A stretch of 64,000 nt of DNA from Streptomyces roseoviridis (lineage in GTDB: Bacteria; Actinomycetota; Actinomycetes; Streptomycetales; Streptomycetaceae): positions 1,302,001-1,366,000 of the forward strand of contig NZ_BAAAWU010000001.1 of NCBI RefSeq assembly GCF_039535235.1, given 5' to 3'. The translations under genes and the position numbers were made by a program. Under the pieces are notes generated by a model that was given only the letters and a program-made list of their open reading frames with translations, had not been told where the DNA came from and did not search any database. Of this stretch, positions 32,829 through 41,295 are shown one piece after another (position 1 is the first letter of the stretch; every line of letters begins with the position of its first letter).

Positions 32829-33368
32829 TCACGCCGCCACCCCGCACGGCACGCGGCCTACTCCGCTAGAAAATCCCGGGTCACGCGACCGAACGAAACT
32901 CTTGAACGAGGAGATCCCTTCCTCGACCAACTTGTCCATCTCCTTGAGCGTGTGCTCGTTGACGTCGGAGAGGATCATGTGGAAGGCGTAGTCGACGGCG
33001 CACCTGCCGTCGGCCTTCTCGTACCAGGTGTCGAGGCCCTCGCGCAGGCTGCGGCCGACGGTCTGGACGGCGAAGTCGACGATGGTGGTGGTGCCGCCCC
33101 AGGCGGCGGCGCGGGTGCCGGTCTCGAAGGTGTCGGAGGCGAAGGTGCCGCCGAAGGGGAGCTCCATGTGGGTGTGGGCGTCGACACCGCCCGGGATGAC
33201 ATAGCGGTCGGTGGCGTCGATGACGCGCTCGGCGGTCCAGCCGGCGGCGACGTCCGAGCCGTGGGCCGCGAGGGCGGCGATCCGCCCGTCCTCGATGAGG
33301 ACGTCGGCGTGGAGCTCGTCGGCGGCGGTGAGGACGAGCCCGCCCCTGATGAGTGTGCGGGTGCTCAC
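32829..33368 (-). pseudogene. Truncated second dihydropyrimidinase (N-terminal third)
   Basis: Residues 1-156 align with the intact hydA N-terminus (YVIPGGVDAHTHMELPFGGT, AVDYAFHMILSDVNEHTLKE) up to the metal-ligand Lys in EGISSFK. At about 32900 the sequence changes to SFVRSRDPGFSSGVGRVPCG and ends at 32829. The second His cluster, the catalytic Asp and two thirds of the barrel are missing, so the product cannot be a working enzyme. Either a partial duplication or a deletion between tandem copies gave this. The ORF shows no internal stops and keeps high third-position GC, so it may be recent. Confidence 0.9.
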
Positions 33369-33372
33369 GGGA

Positions 33373-34668
33373 CTACTCCCCTGCGGACGGGAGGGAACGG
33401 AGGGCCTGTTCGAGGATCGCCGCGCCTTCCTCGGCCTCGGCGACGGTCAGCGAGAGCGGGGGCGCGATGCGCAGGGTGCTGGTGTTGTGGCCGCCGCCCT
33501 TGCCGATGAGGAGGCCGTTCGCGCGGGTGGTCTCCAGGACGGCGGCCGCGGCGTCGGGGTCGGCCCGGTCGGTGCCGGGTTCGGTGAGTTCGATGCCGAT
33601 CATCAGGCCGCGTCCGCGGACTTCGCGTACGGCGTCGGTGCCGGCCGCGGCGGCCCGGATCCGTTCGATGAGGAGGCCGCCGACGCGGCGGGCGTTGCCC
33701 TGGAGGTCGTGCTCGAGGAGGTACGAGAGGTTGGCGAGTCCGGCGGCCATGGTGACGGGTGAACCGCCGAAGGTGGAGATGGAGTTGGCGTCGAGGCAGT
33801 TCATGATCTCGCCGCGGGCGACGACGCCGCCGATGGACATGCCGTTGCCGATGCCCTTGGCGAAGGTGACGATGTCGGGCGGTCCGGCCTGGCCGTGTGC
33901 CTGCCAGCCCCAGAAGTGCTCGCCGGTGCGGCCCCAGCCGGTCTGCACCTCGTCGGCGATCCACAGGATGCCGTGCCGGTCGAGGACCCTGCGGAAGGCG
34001 GCGTAGAGGCCGTCGGGCGGGGAGGTGAAGCCGCCGACGCCCTGGATGGGTTCGGCGATGAGGGCGGCGACGTCCCGGGTGTGGCCGAGCAGGTCCTCCA
34101 GGTCGGCGACGCAGGCGTCGATGAACCGCTCGTCGGTGTACTGGGCGTACGGGCCGCGGGTGCGGACGCCGCCGTGCACGTACAGGGTCTGGAGCGGGGA
34201 GAGGCCGGTGGGCGACCAGGAGCGGTTGCCGGTGATGCCGACGGTGGAGAAGGAGCGGCCGTGGTAGCTGTTGCGCATCGCCAGGATCTGGTTCGAGCGG
34301 CGGTACGCGGTGGCGAGGAGGAGCGCGGTGTCGTTGGCCTCGGTGCCGGAGGTGGTGAAGAAGACGCGCGCGTCGGGGATGCCGGAGAGGGCGGCGACGC
34401 GCTCGGCGAGCTCCACCATCGGGCGGTTGAGGTAGAGGGTGGAGGAGTGGATGATCCGCCCGGCCTGTTCGGCGACCGCCTTGGTGACCTCGGGCAGGGC
34501 GTGGGCGGTCATGGTGGTGAGGATGCCGCCGAAGAAGTCGAGGTAGCGGTTGCCGTCGGCGTCCCAGACGTGGCGGCCCTCGCCGTGGGTGAGCTCGATG
34601 GGGTTCTTGTAGTAGAGGGCGAGCCAGTCGGGGGCGACGGCGCGGTGGCGTTCGTAGAGGCTGCTCAC
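33373..34668 (-). CDS. Class III PLP aminotransferase
   Basis: The protein has 431 residues from GTG 34668, overlapping the nitrilase stop as GTGA. PLP motifs: YLDFFGGILTTM near 45, FFTTSGTEANDTALL, ILWIADEVQTGWGRTGEHFW and FAKGIGNG with the Schiff-base Lys. In this operon it most likely transfers the amino group of beta-alanine or 3-aminoisobutyrate, the end products of pyrimidine reduction. It is coupled to the nitrilase. The family also contains other omega-transaminases, so substrate is inferred from neighbours. Confidence 0.87.
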   Translation of the reverse strand: MSSLYERHRAVAPDWLALYYKNPIELTHGEGRHVWDADGNRYLDFFGGILTTMTAHALPEVTKAVAEQAGRIIHSSTLYLNRPMVELAERVAALSGIPDARVFFTTSGTEANDTALLLATAYRRSNQILAMRNSYHGRSFSTVGITGNRSWSPTGLSPLQTLYVHGGVRTRGPYAQYTDERFIDACVADLEDLLGHTRDVAALIAEPIQGVGGFTSPPDGLYAAFRRVLDRHGILWIADEVQTGWGRTGEHFWGWQAHGQAGPPDIVTFAKGIGNGMSIGGVVARGEIMNCLDANSISTFGGSPVTMAAGLANLSYLLEHDLQGNARRVGGLLIERIRAAAAGTDAVREVRGRGLMIGIELTEPGTDRADPDAAAAVLETTRANGLLIGKGGGHNTSTLRIAPPLSLTVAEAEEGAAILEQALRSLPSAGE

Positions 34669-35507
34669 GGCTGCACCAGCCCGTCGTACGCGTCGGGGCG
34701 GCGGTCGCGGTAGAAGGCCCATTGCTGGCGGACCTGGTCGATGAGGCCGAAGTCGAGGTCGCGGACGACGAGTTCCTCTTCCTTGTCGGAGGCGACGTCG
34801 CCGACGAACCGGCCGCGCGGGTCGACGAAGTAGCTGGTGCCGTAGAAGTCGTTGTCGCCGTACTCCTCGATGCCGACCCGGTTGATGGCGGCGACGAAGT
34901 ACTCGTTGGCGACGGCGGCGGCGGGCTGCTCCAGCTGCCAGAGGTAGGAGGACAGGCCGCGGTGGGTGGCCGAGGGGTTGTAGACCAACTGCGCGCCGTT
35001 GAGGCCGAGTTGGCGCCAGCCCTCGGGGAAGTGGCGGTCGTAGCAGATGTAGACGCCGACCTTGCCGACGGCGGTGTCGAAGACGGGCCAGCCGGCGTTG
35101 CCCGGACGGAAGTAGTACTTCTCCCAGAAGCCCTTGACCTGCGGGATGTGGTGCTTGCGGTACTTGCCGAGGTAGGTGCCGTCGGCGTCGATGACGGCGG
35201 CGGTGTTGTAGTAGAACCCGGCGCCCTCGACCTCGAAGACGGGCACGACGACGACCATCCCGGTCTCGCGGGCGAGGTCCTGCATCCGGCGCACGGTGGG
35301 CCCGTCGGGCACCGGCTCGGCCCAGCGGTAGTGCTCGGGCTCCTGGACCTGGCAGAAGTACGGGGCGTTGAACACCTCCTGGAACCCGATGACCTTCGCC
35401 CCCTGCCGGGCTGCCTCGCGGGCGTGCTCCTCATGCTTGGCGATCATGGATTCGGTGTCGCCGGTCCAGGTCGCCTGGACGAGCGCGGCGCGTACGACGT
35501 CGGTCAT
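34665..35507 (-). CDS. Nitrilase-superfamily beta-ureidopropionase
   Basis: The protein has 280 residues from ATG 35507 with AAGGAG upstream; an earlier in-frame ATG 35525 lies before the ribosome site. The catalytic triad is Glu in IGFQEVFN, Lys in GKYRKHHIP and Cys in VYICYDRHFPEG. The sequence YRKHHIPQVKGFWEKYYFRP is typical of beta-ureidopropionase/carbamoylputrescine amidases. It would hydrolyse N-carbamoyl-beta-alanine, product of the dihydropyrimidinase. It is the first gene of the operon and has an inverted repeat upstream (35541). Confidence 0.87.
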   Translation of the reverse strand: MTDVVRAALVQATWTGDTESMIAKHEEHAREAARQGAKVIGFQEVFNAPYFCQVQEPEHYRWAEPVPDGPTVRRMQDLARETGMVVVVPVFEVEGAGFYYNTAAVIDADGTYLGKYRKHHIPQVKGFWEKYYFRPGNAGWPVFDTAVGKVGVYICYDRHFPEGWRQLGLNGAQLVYNPSATHRGLSSYLWQLEQPAAAVANEYFVAAINRVGIEEYGDNDFYGTSYFVDPRGRFVGDVASDKEEELVVRDLDFGLIDQVRQQWAFYRDRRPDAYDGLVQP

Positions 35508-35540
35508 GAGCTGCTCCTTCGGCACGGCGTCAGAGAGCCT

Positions 35541-35565
35541 CTACGCACGTAGACGCGATGCGTAG
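35541..35565. promoter_or_regulatory. Inverted repeat upstream of the pyrimidine-catabolic operon
   Basis: CTACGCA at 35541-35547 and TGCGTAG at 35559-35565 form a 7-bp dyad with an 11-base spacer. It lies about 34 bases upstream of the nitrilase start. It looks like an operator for a dimeric regulator. No regulator gene is adjacent. Confidence 0.55.
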
Positions 35566-35855
35566 GAGGAGAACGTAAGCCCCGTCACAGCCCGGAGCAA
35601 GACCACTGCCGCGAACCGGCGGAGTCGATCATGTTTCATACCCGAGTGGTCCACGTCGGACACGCACCGACACGTACGGACACGTCCCGGGCCCTGCCGC
35701 TCACCTCCGCCGGCCCTCTCCTGCCGGGAGGCGGCGTGCCACCGGGCGTCGCCGGTGCGGGAGGCGGCCTTCGCGCGGTACGGGGACAGGTCGCCGCGCG
35801 CCGGGTGGTGAGGGCTCCGTACGGGGCCTTCGCGCCGGTCCGTCGCACCGCCCCG
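35566..35855. other. Intergenic stretch without a supported gene
   Basis: The stretch from the inverted repeat to the next minus-strand gene contains no convincing reading frame, only GC-rich sequence and open frames that shadow the gene at 35856. Confidence 0.5.
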
Positions 35856-37226
35856 TCAGGCCAGCCCCGCGACCCGCAGCGCGTGCCGCACGTCGCGGGC
35901 GCGTTCCGGGGAGACGGAGCGGGCGGCGGCCAGCAGCCCGGCGGTGAGGGCGGCGGGGCCGGCGTCCGGGCCCGCGGCGGCGAGCCGGGCGGCGTCCTCC
36001 GGCGTCCGGCAGCGGACGAAGGCGGTGAGCAGGGTCAGGGCCTCGTCGTGCCGGGACTCCGCGTAGAGGGCGGCGCAGGCCCCGGCCAGCTCCTCCACGG
36101 GCCGGGCCACGCCCTGCCGAAGCAGCTGTTCGCAGTCCTGAGGGCGGCCCGCGTCGGCCAGCGCCCCGGCGACGGCGGCCAGCCGTCCGGGCGGCAGGGT
36201 GGCGGCCTCCCACAGCAGCGTGGCCCAGTCGGCGGCGAGCCCGGCTGCGTGCAGCTCGGCGGCGAGCACCGGGAGCCACGCGGGCGGACCCGCGAGCGCC
36301 TCGCACAACAGCGCGTGTGCCTCGCCGCTGCGGCCCTGGGCGCGCAGCCGCCGCAGCGCGTGGACGGCGTTGCCCGCGGCCCGGGCGGCCCGCTCCGGAT
36401 CCTCGGGCGCCTCCGGTGCGGCCGTCGTTCGTGCGGGCGCGGCGGACACCCCACCGAACCGCGCGCCGCGCGGTGCGGCGGCCGGAGCGGTGGGCGGTTC
36501 GGTCGCGGGCAGCCCGACCGGCAGGACCGGATCCGCGACCTCCAGCCCGGCGTAACGGGCTCCCCGGGGGCGGCGGAGGGCGGGGACGGGCGCGGCGGCA
36601 GTGACGGGGGCGGGCGCGGAGACGGGGGTGGGCGCGAGGGCGGCCTGTGCCGCCGGCGTCGCCGCTGCCGCACCCGGGTGGGGGCGGCCCGTCGTGCCGG
36701 CCGGCGCGCCGCCCCTGCCCGGCCGGCCGAGTCGGCCCTGGCCTTGTCGGTCGAGGAGGCCGAGGCGGTCGAGGCGGGCGTCGAGTTCGGCGATCCTCGC
36801 GCGGGCGCGGGTCAGGTCGTCGCGGGCCCAGGCGAGCGACGCGCCGTCCGGGTCCCGGTCCGGACGCGCGGCCAGGTCCCGGATGCGGGCCTGCGCGTCG
36901 TAGGCCGCGCGCTCCATCAGGTCCCGCCGCCCGGTGAGGGATTGCGCGCCGCCCGGGGCCCGGTCGTGGACGGCCGCGGCGGCGTCGTGCAGGGCGCGGC
37001 CCCGGAGGGCGAGGGGCCCGTCGGACGGTTCGCCGAGGTCCTGGAGCAGCGACGCGACGACGTCCCACGGCAGGATGTCCGTACCGTCGAAGCAGGCGCG
37101 CATGCCTTCCGGGTCGCGGGCGCGAAAGACGCCGTACCAGCCCTCGTCGGGGGCGAGCCGGCCGGCGAGCTCGCCCAGCCATCCTGTGAACGCCACGATC
37201 TCCGCCGGGAGTTGCCGCACCGCCAT
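35856..37226 (-). CDS. Hypothetical protein, Ala/Arg/Pro-rich with helical C-terminus
   Basis: The protein has 456 residues from ATG 37226. The N-terminus is globular (EIVAFTGWLGELAGRLAPDE, GMRACFDGTDILPWDVVASL), the centre is Pro/Ala-rich, and the C-terminal 170 residues are helical repeats (AGNAVHALRRLRAQGRSGEA, HALLCEALAGPPAWLPVLAA, CEQLLRQGVARPVEELAGAC) that resemble TPR-like or PPR-like units. No catalytic motif, signal peptide or membrane segment is seen. I do not recognise a named family. Confidence 0.72.
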   Translation of the reverse strand: MAVRQLPAEIVAFTGWLGELAGRLAPDEGWYGVFRARDPEGMRACFDGTDILPWDVVASLLQDLGEPSDGPLALRGRALHDAAAAVHDRAPGGAQSLTGRRDLMERAAYDAQARIRDLAARPDRDPDGASLAWARDDLTRARARIAELDARLDRLGLLDRQGQGRLGRPGRGGAPAGTTGRPHPGAAAATPAAQAALAPTPVSAPAPVTAAAPVPALRRPRGARYAGLEVADPVLPVGLPATEPPTAPAAAPRGARFGGVSAAPARTTAAPEAPEDPERAARAAGNAVHALRRLRAQGRSGEAHALLCEALAGPPAWLPVLAAELHAAGLAADWATLLWEAATLPPGRLAAVAGALADAGRPQDCEQLLRQGVARPVEELAGACAALYAESRHDEALTLLTAFVRCRTPEDAARLAAAGPDAGPAALTAGLLAAARSVSPERARDVRHALRVAGLA

Positions 37227-37303
37227 GCCCCACTGCCTTTCGGTCCGCCGCCACCGGCATTGGACCTCAGGAGTGTTACGGGACGGCTACGCAGGGTTTT
37301 CGG

Positions 37304-37744
37304 TCAGGCTCCCGTGAACCGCACGACGATGCCGGTGTGGGGCCGCTTGCCGAGGCGGGCGATCATGGCGGGCCAGTCCACGGCCCAGAACTGCCAGGTG
37401 TACTTGCGCGAGAGGAGCCGGCGCACGCGGCGCAGCTCCTCCCCCGTGACGAGCCGGGCCGTTCCCTCCACGCGGATGGCGCCCTCCGCCACGTTCCCGC
37501 GCACGTCGCAGACGGCGGCGACGACCCGGGGGTCGCGGCGCAGTCGCTTCACCTTCCAGGAGTCGGTGCGGGTCCAGGCGTACAGCTCGTCGCCCTCGAC
37601 CGCGTACCAGACGGGTGTGGCGACGCCGGTGCCGTCCTTGCGGAAGGTGGTGAGGCTGACGTAGCGGCCGCGCCGCAGTTCTTCGGGCAGCGTCTCGGAC
37701 TTCGCGCCAGGCTTCGTGTCGGACTGCGTGCTGTCGGGTTCCAT
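37304..37744 (-). CDS. PPOX-class F420-dependent oxidoreductase (Rv2061-like)
   Basis: The protein has 146 residues with the split-barrel pattern: ELRRGRYVSLTTFRKDGTGV, ATPVWYAVEGDELYAWTRTD, VKRLRRDPRVVAAVCDVRGN. This group binds F420 or FMN. It is distinct in sequence from the PPOX gene at 28496. It stands alone, 77 bases downstream of the next gene on the same strand. Substrate unknown. Confidence 0.85.
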   Translation of the reverse strand: MEPDSTQSDTKPGAKSETLPEELRRGRYVSLTTFRKDGTGVATPVWYAVEGDELYAWTRTDSWKVKRLRRDPRVVAAVCDVRGNVAEGAIRVEGTARLVTGEELRRVRRLLSRKYTWQFWAVDWPAMIARLGKRPHTGIVVRFTGA

Positions 37745-37770
37745 GCCCGGAGCCTACGAGCAAAGCCGGC

Positions 37771-38199
37771 TCAGGTGTCGCCGTCGCAGCCGGCCCGCGC
37801 CTCGGCGATCCGGGCCTCGGCTATCCGCGGCCCGTGGGCGCGGGCCCAGGCGCAGGCGGTGTCGGGGGCGAGCGGGGAGCGGCCGAGGCCGGTGAGCGCA
37901 CTTCGGCACGGAGGGGGTTCTCGTCGCGCCCGGTCCGGGAGACGAAGCCGTCGCGCTCCATGGCGCGCCGAGGGCGCGCCGCCCCTCGACCTGTCCCAGG
38001 ACGCCCCGTCGACCGGCCGCTGCCGCACGTCGGTCGGCACGGCCCTCGACGGTCCGGGCCGCCTCGCCCCTCGGACCCGGCCCGGCCCTGCTCGACGAGG
38101 TCGAGCGCCCGTGGCACGGACGGGTGCGGCCGGCGGTGTCCGCACGAGACGGAAGGGCGCGCCGCCTGTGACGACCGGCGGAGGCACGCCCCGGGACAC
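37771..38199 (-). other. Gene-less stretch with a possible decayed repeat-protein remnant
   Basis: No open frame here looks like an intact gene. On the minus strand, peptides from two frames (MERDGFVSRTGRDENPL and DTACAWARAHGPRIAEARIA) resemble pieces of a leucine-rich-variant or HEAT-like repeat protein, suggesting a decayed gene. That reading is weak. Confidence 0.3.
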
Positions 38200-38213
38200 C
38201 GGCCTCGTCCCGG

Positions 38214-38465
38214 CTAGACGGGGACGAAGGCGCAGCGCGTCACCAGTTCGTCCATGGACAGGCCGAGGACGCCCGCGAGCGCGGCGACGGTGAAGAAGGC
38301 GGGGGTCGGGGCGCGGCCGGTCTCGATCTTGCGGAGGGTTTCCGCGGAGAGGCCGGCCGCCGCGGCGATCTCCGCCATGGACCGGTCGCCGCGCGCCTCG
38401 CGCAGCAGCCGGCCGAGGCGTTCGCCGCGCTCGTGCTCTTCGGGGGTCAGGGGTGTGCGCACCAT
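38214..38465 (-). CDS. XRE-family helix-turn-helix regulator
   Basis: The protein has 83 residues from ATG 38465; ATG 38474 would add three residues. A single Cro/C1-type HTH is clear: RLLREARGDRSMAEIAAAAG and LSAETLRKIETGRAPTPAFF, then TVAALAGVLGLSMDELV. It is divergent from map, and a 10-bp palindrome lies between them. It may control map or itself; the target is inferred from position. Confidence 0.87.
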   Translation of the reverse strand: MVRTPLTPEEHERGERLGRLLREARGDRSMAEIAAAAGLSAETLRKIETGRAPTPAFFTVAALAGVLGLSMDELVTRCAFVPV

Positions 38466-38478
38466 GCCGCCCATTCTA

Positions 38479-38491
38479 ATACCGGTATAGT
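38479..38491. promoter_or_regulatory. Palindrome and -10 element between the HTH gene and map
   Basis: ATACCGGTAT at 38479-38488 is a perfect palindrome. TATAGT at 38486-38491 resembles a -10 box and lies 7 bases before the map ATG. The overlap of operator and promoter fits repression by the HTH protein. The position fits a leaderless map transcript. Confidence 0.6.
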
Positions 38492-38498
38492 AATTGGC

Positions 38499-39266
38499 AT
38501 GGTGGAGATCAAGACGGACGAGAACCTGCTGCTCATGCGCGAGGCCGGCAGGGTGGTGGCACGGGCCCTGGAGGCCGTGCGGGAGAAGGCGGCGCCCGGG
38601 GTGACGCTCGCCGAGCTGGACGAGGTGGCGCGCGGGGTCCTGGCGGCGGCGGGAGCCGGCTCGCCGTTCCTGGGCTACCGGCCGGACTGGGCTCCCGTGC
38701 CCTTCCCGGCCGTGGTCTGCCTCTCGGTCAACGACGCGATCGTGCACGGCGTCCCGGACGACACGGCGCTCGCGGACGGCGACCTGCTGAGCGCCGACTG
38801 CGGGGCGGTCCTCGACGGCTGGGTCGGGGACGCGGCCGTCAGCTTCACGGTCGGCCGGGCCCGCCCGGAGGACACCCGGCTCGTCGACACGGCGTACGAG
38901 GCCCTGGAGGCGGGCATCGCGGCGGCGCGGGTCGGCAACCGGGTCGGCGACGTCGCGCACGCGATCGGCCGCGTCTGCCGCCGCGCCGGTTACGGCATCG
39001 CCGACGGCTTCGGCGGCCACGGCGTGGGCCGCACGATGCACGAGGGCCCGGACGTCCCCAACGAGGGACGCCCGGGCCGGGGCATGCCGTTGCGGCACGG
39101 CATGGTGATCGCGATCGAACCGATGCTGATCGGCAGCGGTGCCGACCACCACTACACGGCGCAGGACGGCTGGACGATCCGTACGGTCGACGGCTCGCGC
39201 GCGGCCCACACCGAGCACACCGTCGCCGTCACGGACGACGGTCCGCGCATCCTGACCGCCCTGTGA
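38499..39266 (+). CDS. map: Type I methionine aminopeptidase
   Basis: The protein has 255 residues from ATG 38499. Metal ligands are Asp100, Asp111, His174, Glu207 and Glu239 in SADCGAVLDGWVGDAAVSF, GFGGHGVGRTMHEGP, IAIEPML and AHTEHTVAV. It removes N-terminal Met. No ribosome site precedes the ATG and a -10-like TATAGT ends 7 bases upstream, so it may be leaderless. Streptomycetes often carry several map copies; this one is paired with an HTH regulator. Confidence 0.92.
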   Translation: MVEIKTDENLLLMREAGRVVARALEAVREKAAPGVTLAELDEVARGVLAAAGAGSPFLGYRPDWAPVPFPAVVCLSVNDAIVHGVPDDTALADGDLLSADCGAVLDGWVGDAAVSFTVGRARPEDTRLVDTAYEALEAGIAAARVGNRVGDVAHAIGRVCRRAGYGIADGFGGHGVGRTMHEGPDVPNEGRPGRGMPLRHGMVIAIEPMLIGSGADHHYTAQDGWTIRTVDGSRAAHTEHTVAVTDDGPRILTAL

Positions 39267-39279
39267 TGACAGCGACCGG

Positions 39280-41166
39280 TCACGGCGCCGGCCTGACCAC
39301 CATCGCCGAGCCGCCGCCCCTGCGGACCTTCTCCGCTGCCGCCAGCCACCGCCCGTCGGGCAGCCGCTGGACGCCGGTCGCCGCGCCGATCTCCGGGTTC
39401 TGCCGGAAGGCGTGGCCGAGCGCTTCGAGCTCCGCCCGCAGCGGGCTGTTCCACAGGTCCGGTTCGAGCTCGGTGGTGGGCTGGTTGCGCTGGCTGGCCC
39501 GGGGTGCGGCGATGGCGTCGACGAGCGGCAGTCCGCGGTCCACGACTCCGGTGAGGGTCTGGAGCACGGTGGTGATGATGGTGGCGCCGCCCGGCGAACC
39601 GAGCGCCAGCACCGGCCGGCCGCTCTTGTCGAGGACGATCGTCGGCGACATCGAGGAGCGCGGCCGCTTGCCCGGGCCGGGCAGGTTGGGGTCGTGCACG
39701 GCCGGGTTCGCCGGGGCGAAGGAGAAGTCGGTCAGCTCGTTGTTGAGCAGGAAGCCGCGACCGGGGACGGTGATGCCGCTGCCGCCCGTCGACTCGATGG
39801 TGAGGGTGTAGGCGACGACGTTGCCCCACTTGTCGGCGACGGTGAGGTGGGTGGTGTTCTCCCCCTCGTACGTCGTGGGGGCCGCGGTCCCGCCGCTCCC
39901 GCAGGGCACCGGGTGGCGCGGGTCGCCGGGCGGGAGCGGGCTGGTCAGGACGGCGTCGTCGCGGATCAGGCAGGCCCGGGAGTCGGCGTACCGCTGGGAG
40001 AGCAGTCCGCGCACGGGCACGTCCTCGAAGGCCGGGTCGCCCACCCAGCGTCCGCGGTCGGCGAAGGCGATCCGGCTCGCCTCGACGAAGCGGTGGAGGT
40101 AGCGGGCCTCGGGGGCGCGGGAGAGGTCGGTGCCCTCCAGGATGTTGAGGGCCTCGCCGACGCTGGTGCCGCCGGAGGAGGACGGCGCCATCGAGTAGAC
40201 GTCGAGGCCCCGGTAGGACACCTTCGTGGGGCGGCGCTCGATGGTGTGGTACGCGGCGAGGTCGCCTTCCGTCAGGTCGCCGGAGCGGACGACGCGGGTG
40301 GCGCCCTCGCGGACCGGCGGGTGCCGGACGGTGTTCACGATGTCGCGGGCGAGCGGCCCTTCGTAGAGCGCGCCGACACCTTCCCGGCCGAGCTTCGCGT
40401 ACGTGCGGGCGAGGTCGGGGTTCTTGATGGTCGAGCCGACGACCGGCAGCCGGCCCCCGGGGAGGAAGAGTTCGGCGCTGGCCGGGAAGTCGCGGAAGCG
40501 GGCCTCGTTGGCGGCCGTCTGGGCGCGGAAGGTGGCGTCCACGGTGAAGCCGTCGCGGGCGAGGCGCTCGGCGGGGCGCAGCAGAGTGCGGAGCGGTTTG
40601 CTGCCCCAGGCGTCGAGGGCGGTCTGCCAGGTGGCGGGGGTGCCGGGAGTGCCGACGCCGCGGCCGCTGGTCATGCCCTCCTCGAAGGGGATCGGCTTGC
40701 CGTTCTCGACGAAGAGGTTCGCGTCCGCGGAGGCGGGCGCGGTCTCGCGGCCGTCGATGGTGTGGACGGTACGGGTCTTCGCGTCGTAGTGGACGAAGTA
40801 GCCGCCCCCGCCGATGCCGGCCGAGTACGGCTCCGTGACGCCGAGGGCGGCGGCCACGGCGACGGCGGCGTCGACGGCGTTGCCGCCCTGGCGCAGGACC
40901 TCGACCCCGGCGGCGGAGGCGTCGGCGTCGACGCTGGCGACGGCTCCGCCCCAGCCGGTCGCGACGGGCACCTTGACCGGCGGCGCGGGACGCGGCGGGG
41001 CGGCCGTCGGCGGAGCGGCGGCGCCCACCGAGAGCACCGTGACGGCGACGGCCACGACCGACGCCTGCCGCACGGCGAAACGGCGCCCGGCGGGATCGCG
41101 CGGGGCGGAGCGGTGCGGTGCGGAACGACGCACGGCGGAATCGCGTACGACGGCGGAACGACGCAT
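39280..41166 (-). CDS. ggt: Gamma-glutamyltransferase
   Basis: The protein has 628 residues, ATG 41166 with GGAGG upstream. A long Arg-rich start (RRSAVVRDSAVRRSAPHRSA) leads into a signal segment (VAVAVTVLSVGAAAPPTAAP). The proenzyme has VDADASAAGVEVLRQGGNAV, AGIGGGGYFVHYD and the autoprocessing Thr in YEGENTTHLTVADKWGNVVA, then GFLLNNELTDFSF. It cleaves gamma-glutamyl bonds such as glutathione outside the cell. The unusually Arg-rich N-terminus resembles a twin-arginine or otherwise extended leader, but no RRxFLK-type box is clear. Confidence 0.9.
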   Translation of the reverse strand: MRRSAVVRDSAVRRSAPHRSAPRDPAGRRFAVRQASVVAVAVTVLSVGAAAPPTAAPPRPAPPVKVPVATGWGGAVASVDADASAAGVEVLRQGGNAVDAAVAVAAALGVTEPYSAGIGGGGYFVHYDAKTRTVHTIDGRETAPASADANLFVENGKPIPFEEGMTSGRGVGTPGTPATWQTALDAWGSKPLRTLLRPAERLARDGFTVDATFRAQTAANEARFRDFPASAELFLPGGRLPVVGSTIKNPDLARTYAKLGREGVGALYEGPLARDIVNTVRHPPVREGATRVVRSGDLTEGDLAAYHTIERRPTKVSYRGLDVYSMAPSSSGGTSVGEALNILEGTDLSRAPEARYLHRFVEASRIAFADRGRWVGDPAFEDVPVRGLLSQRYADSRACLIRDDAVLTSPLPPGDPRHPVPCGSGGTAAPTTYEGENTTHLTVADKWGNVVAYTLTIESTGGSGITVPGRGFLLNNELTDFSFAPANPAVHDPNLPGPGKRPRSSMSPTIVLDKSGRPVLALGSPGGATIITTVLQTLTGVVDRGLPLVDAIAAPRASQRNQPTTELEPDLWNSPLRAELEALGHAFRQNPEIGAATGVQRLPDGRWLAAAEKVRRGGGSAMVVRPAP

Positions 41167-41295
41167 CCTTACCTCCAGTCGATGACCGTCCGCGCAGCGT
41201 AACTTCCGCGCCCGCCCGCCGTCAGGACCGCCTCGGACGCTCACCCGATCACCGGATCTCGAACGGTCACCCGATCGCCGATAGCATGCGCGCCC

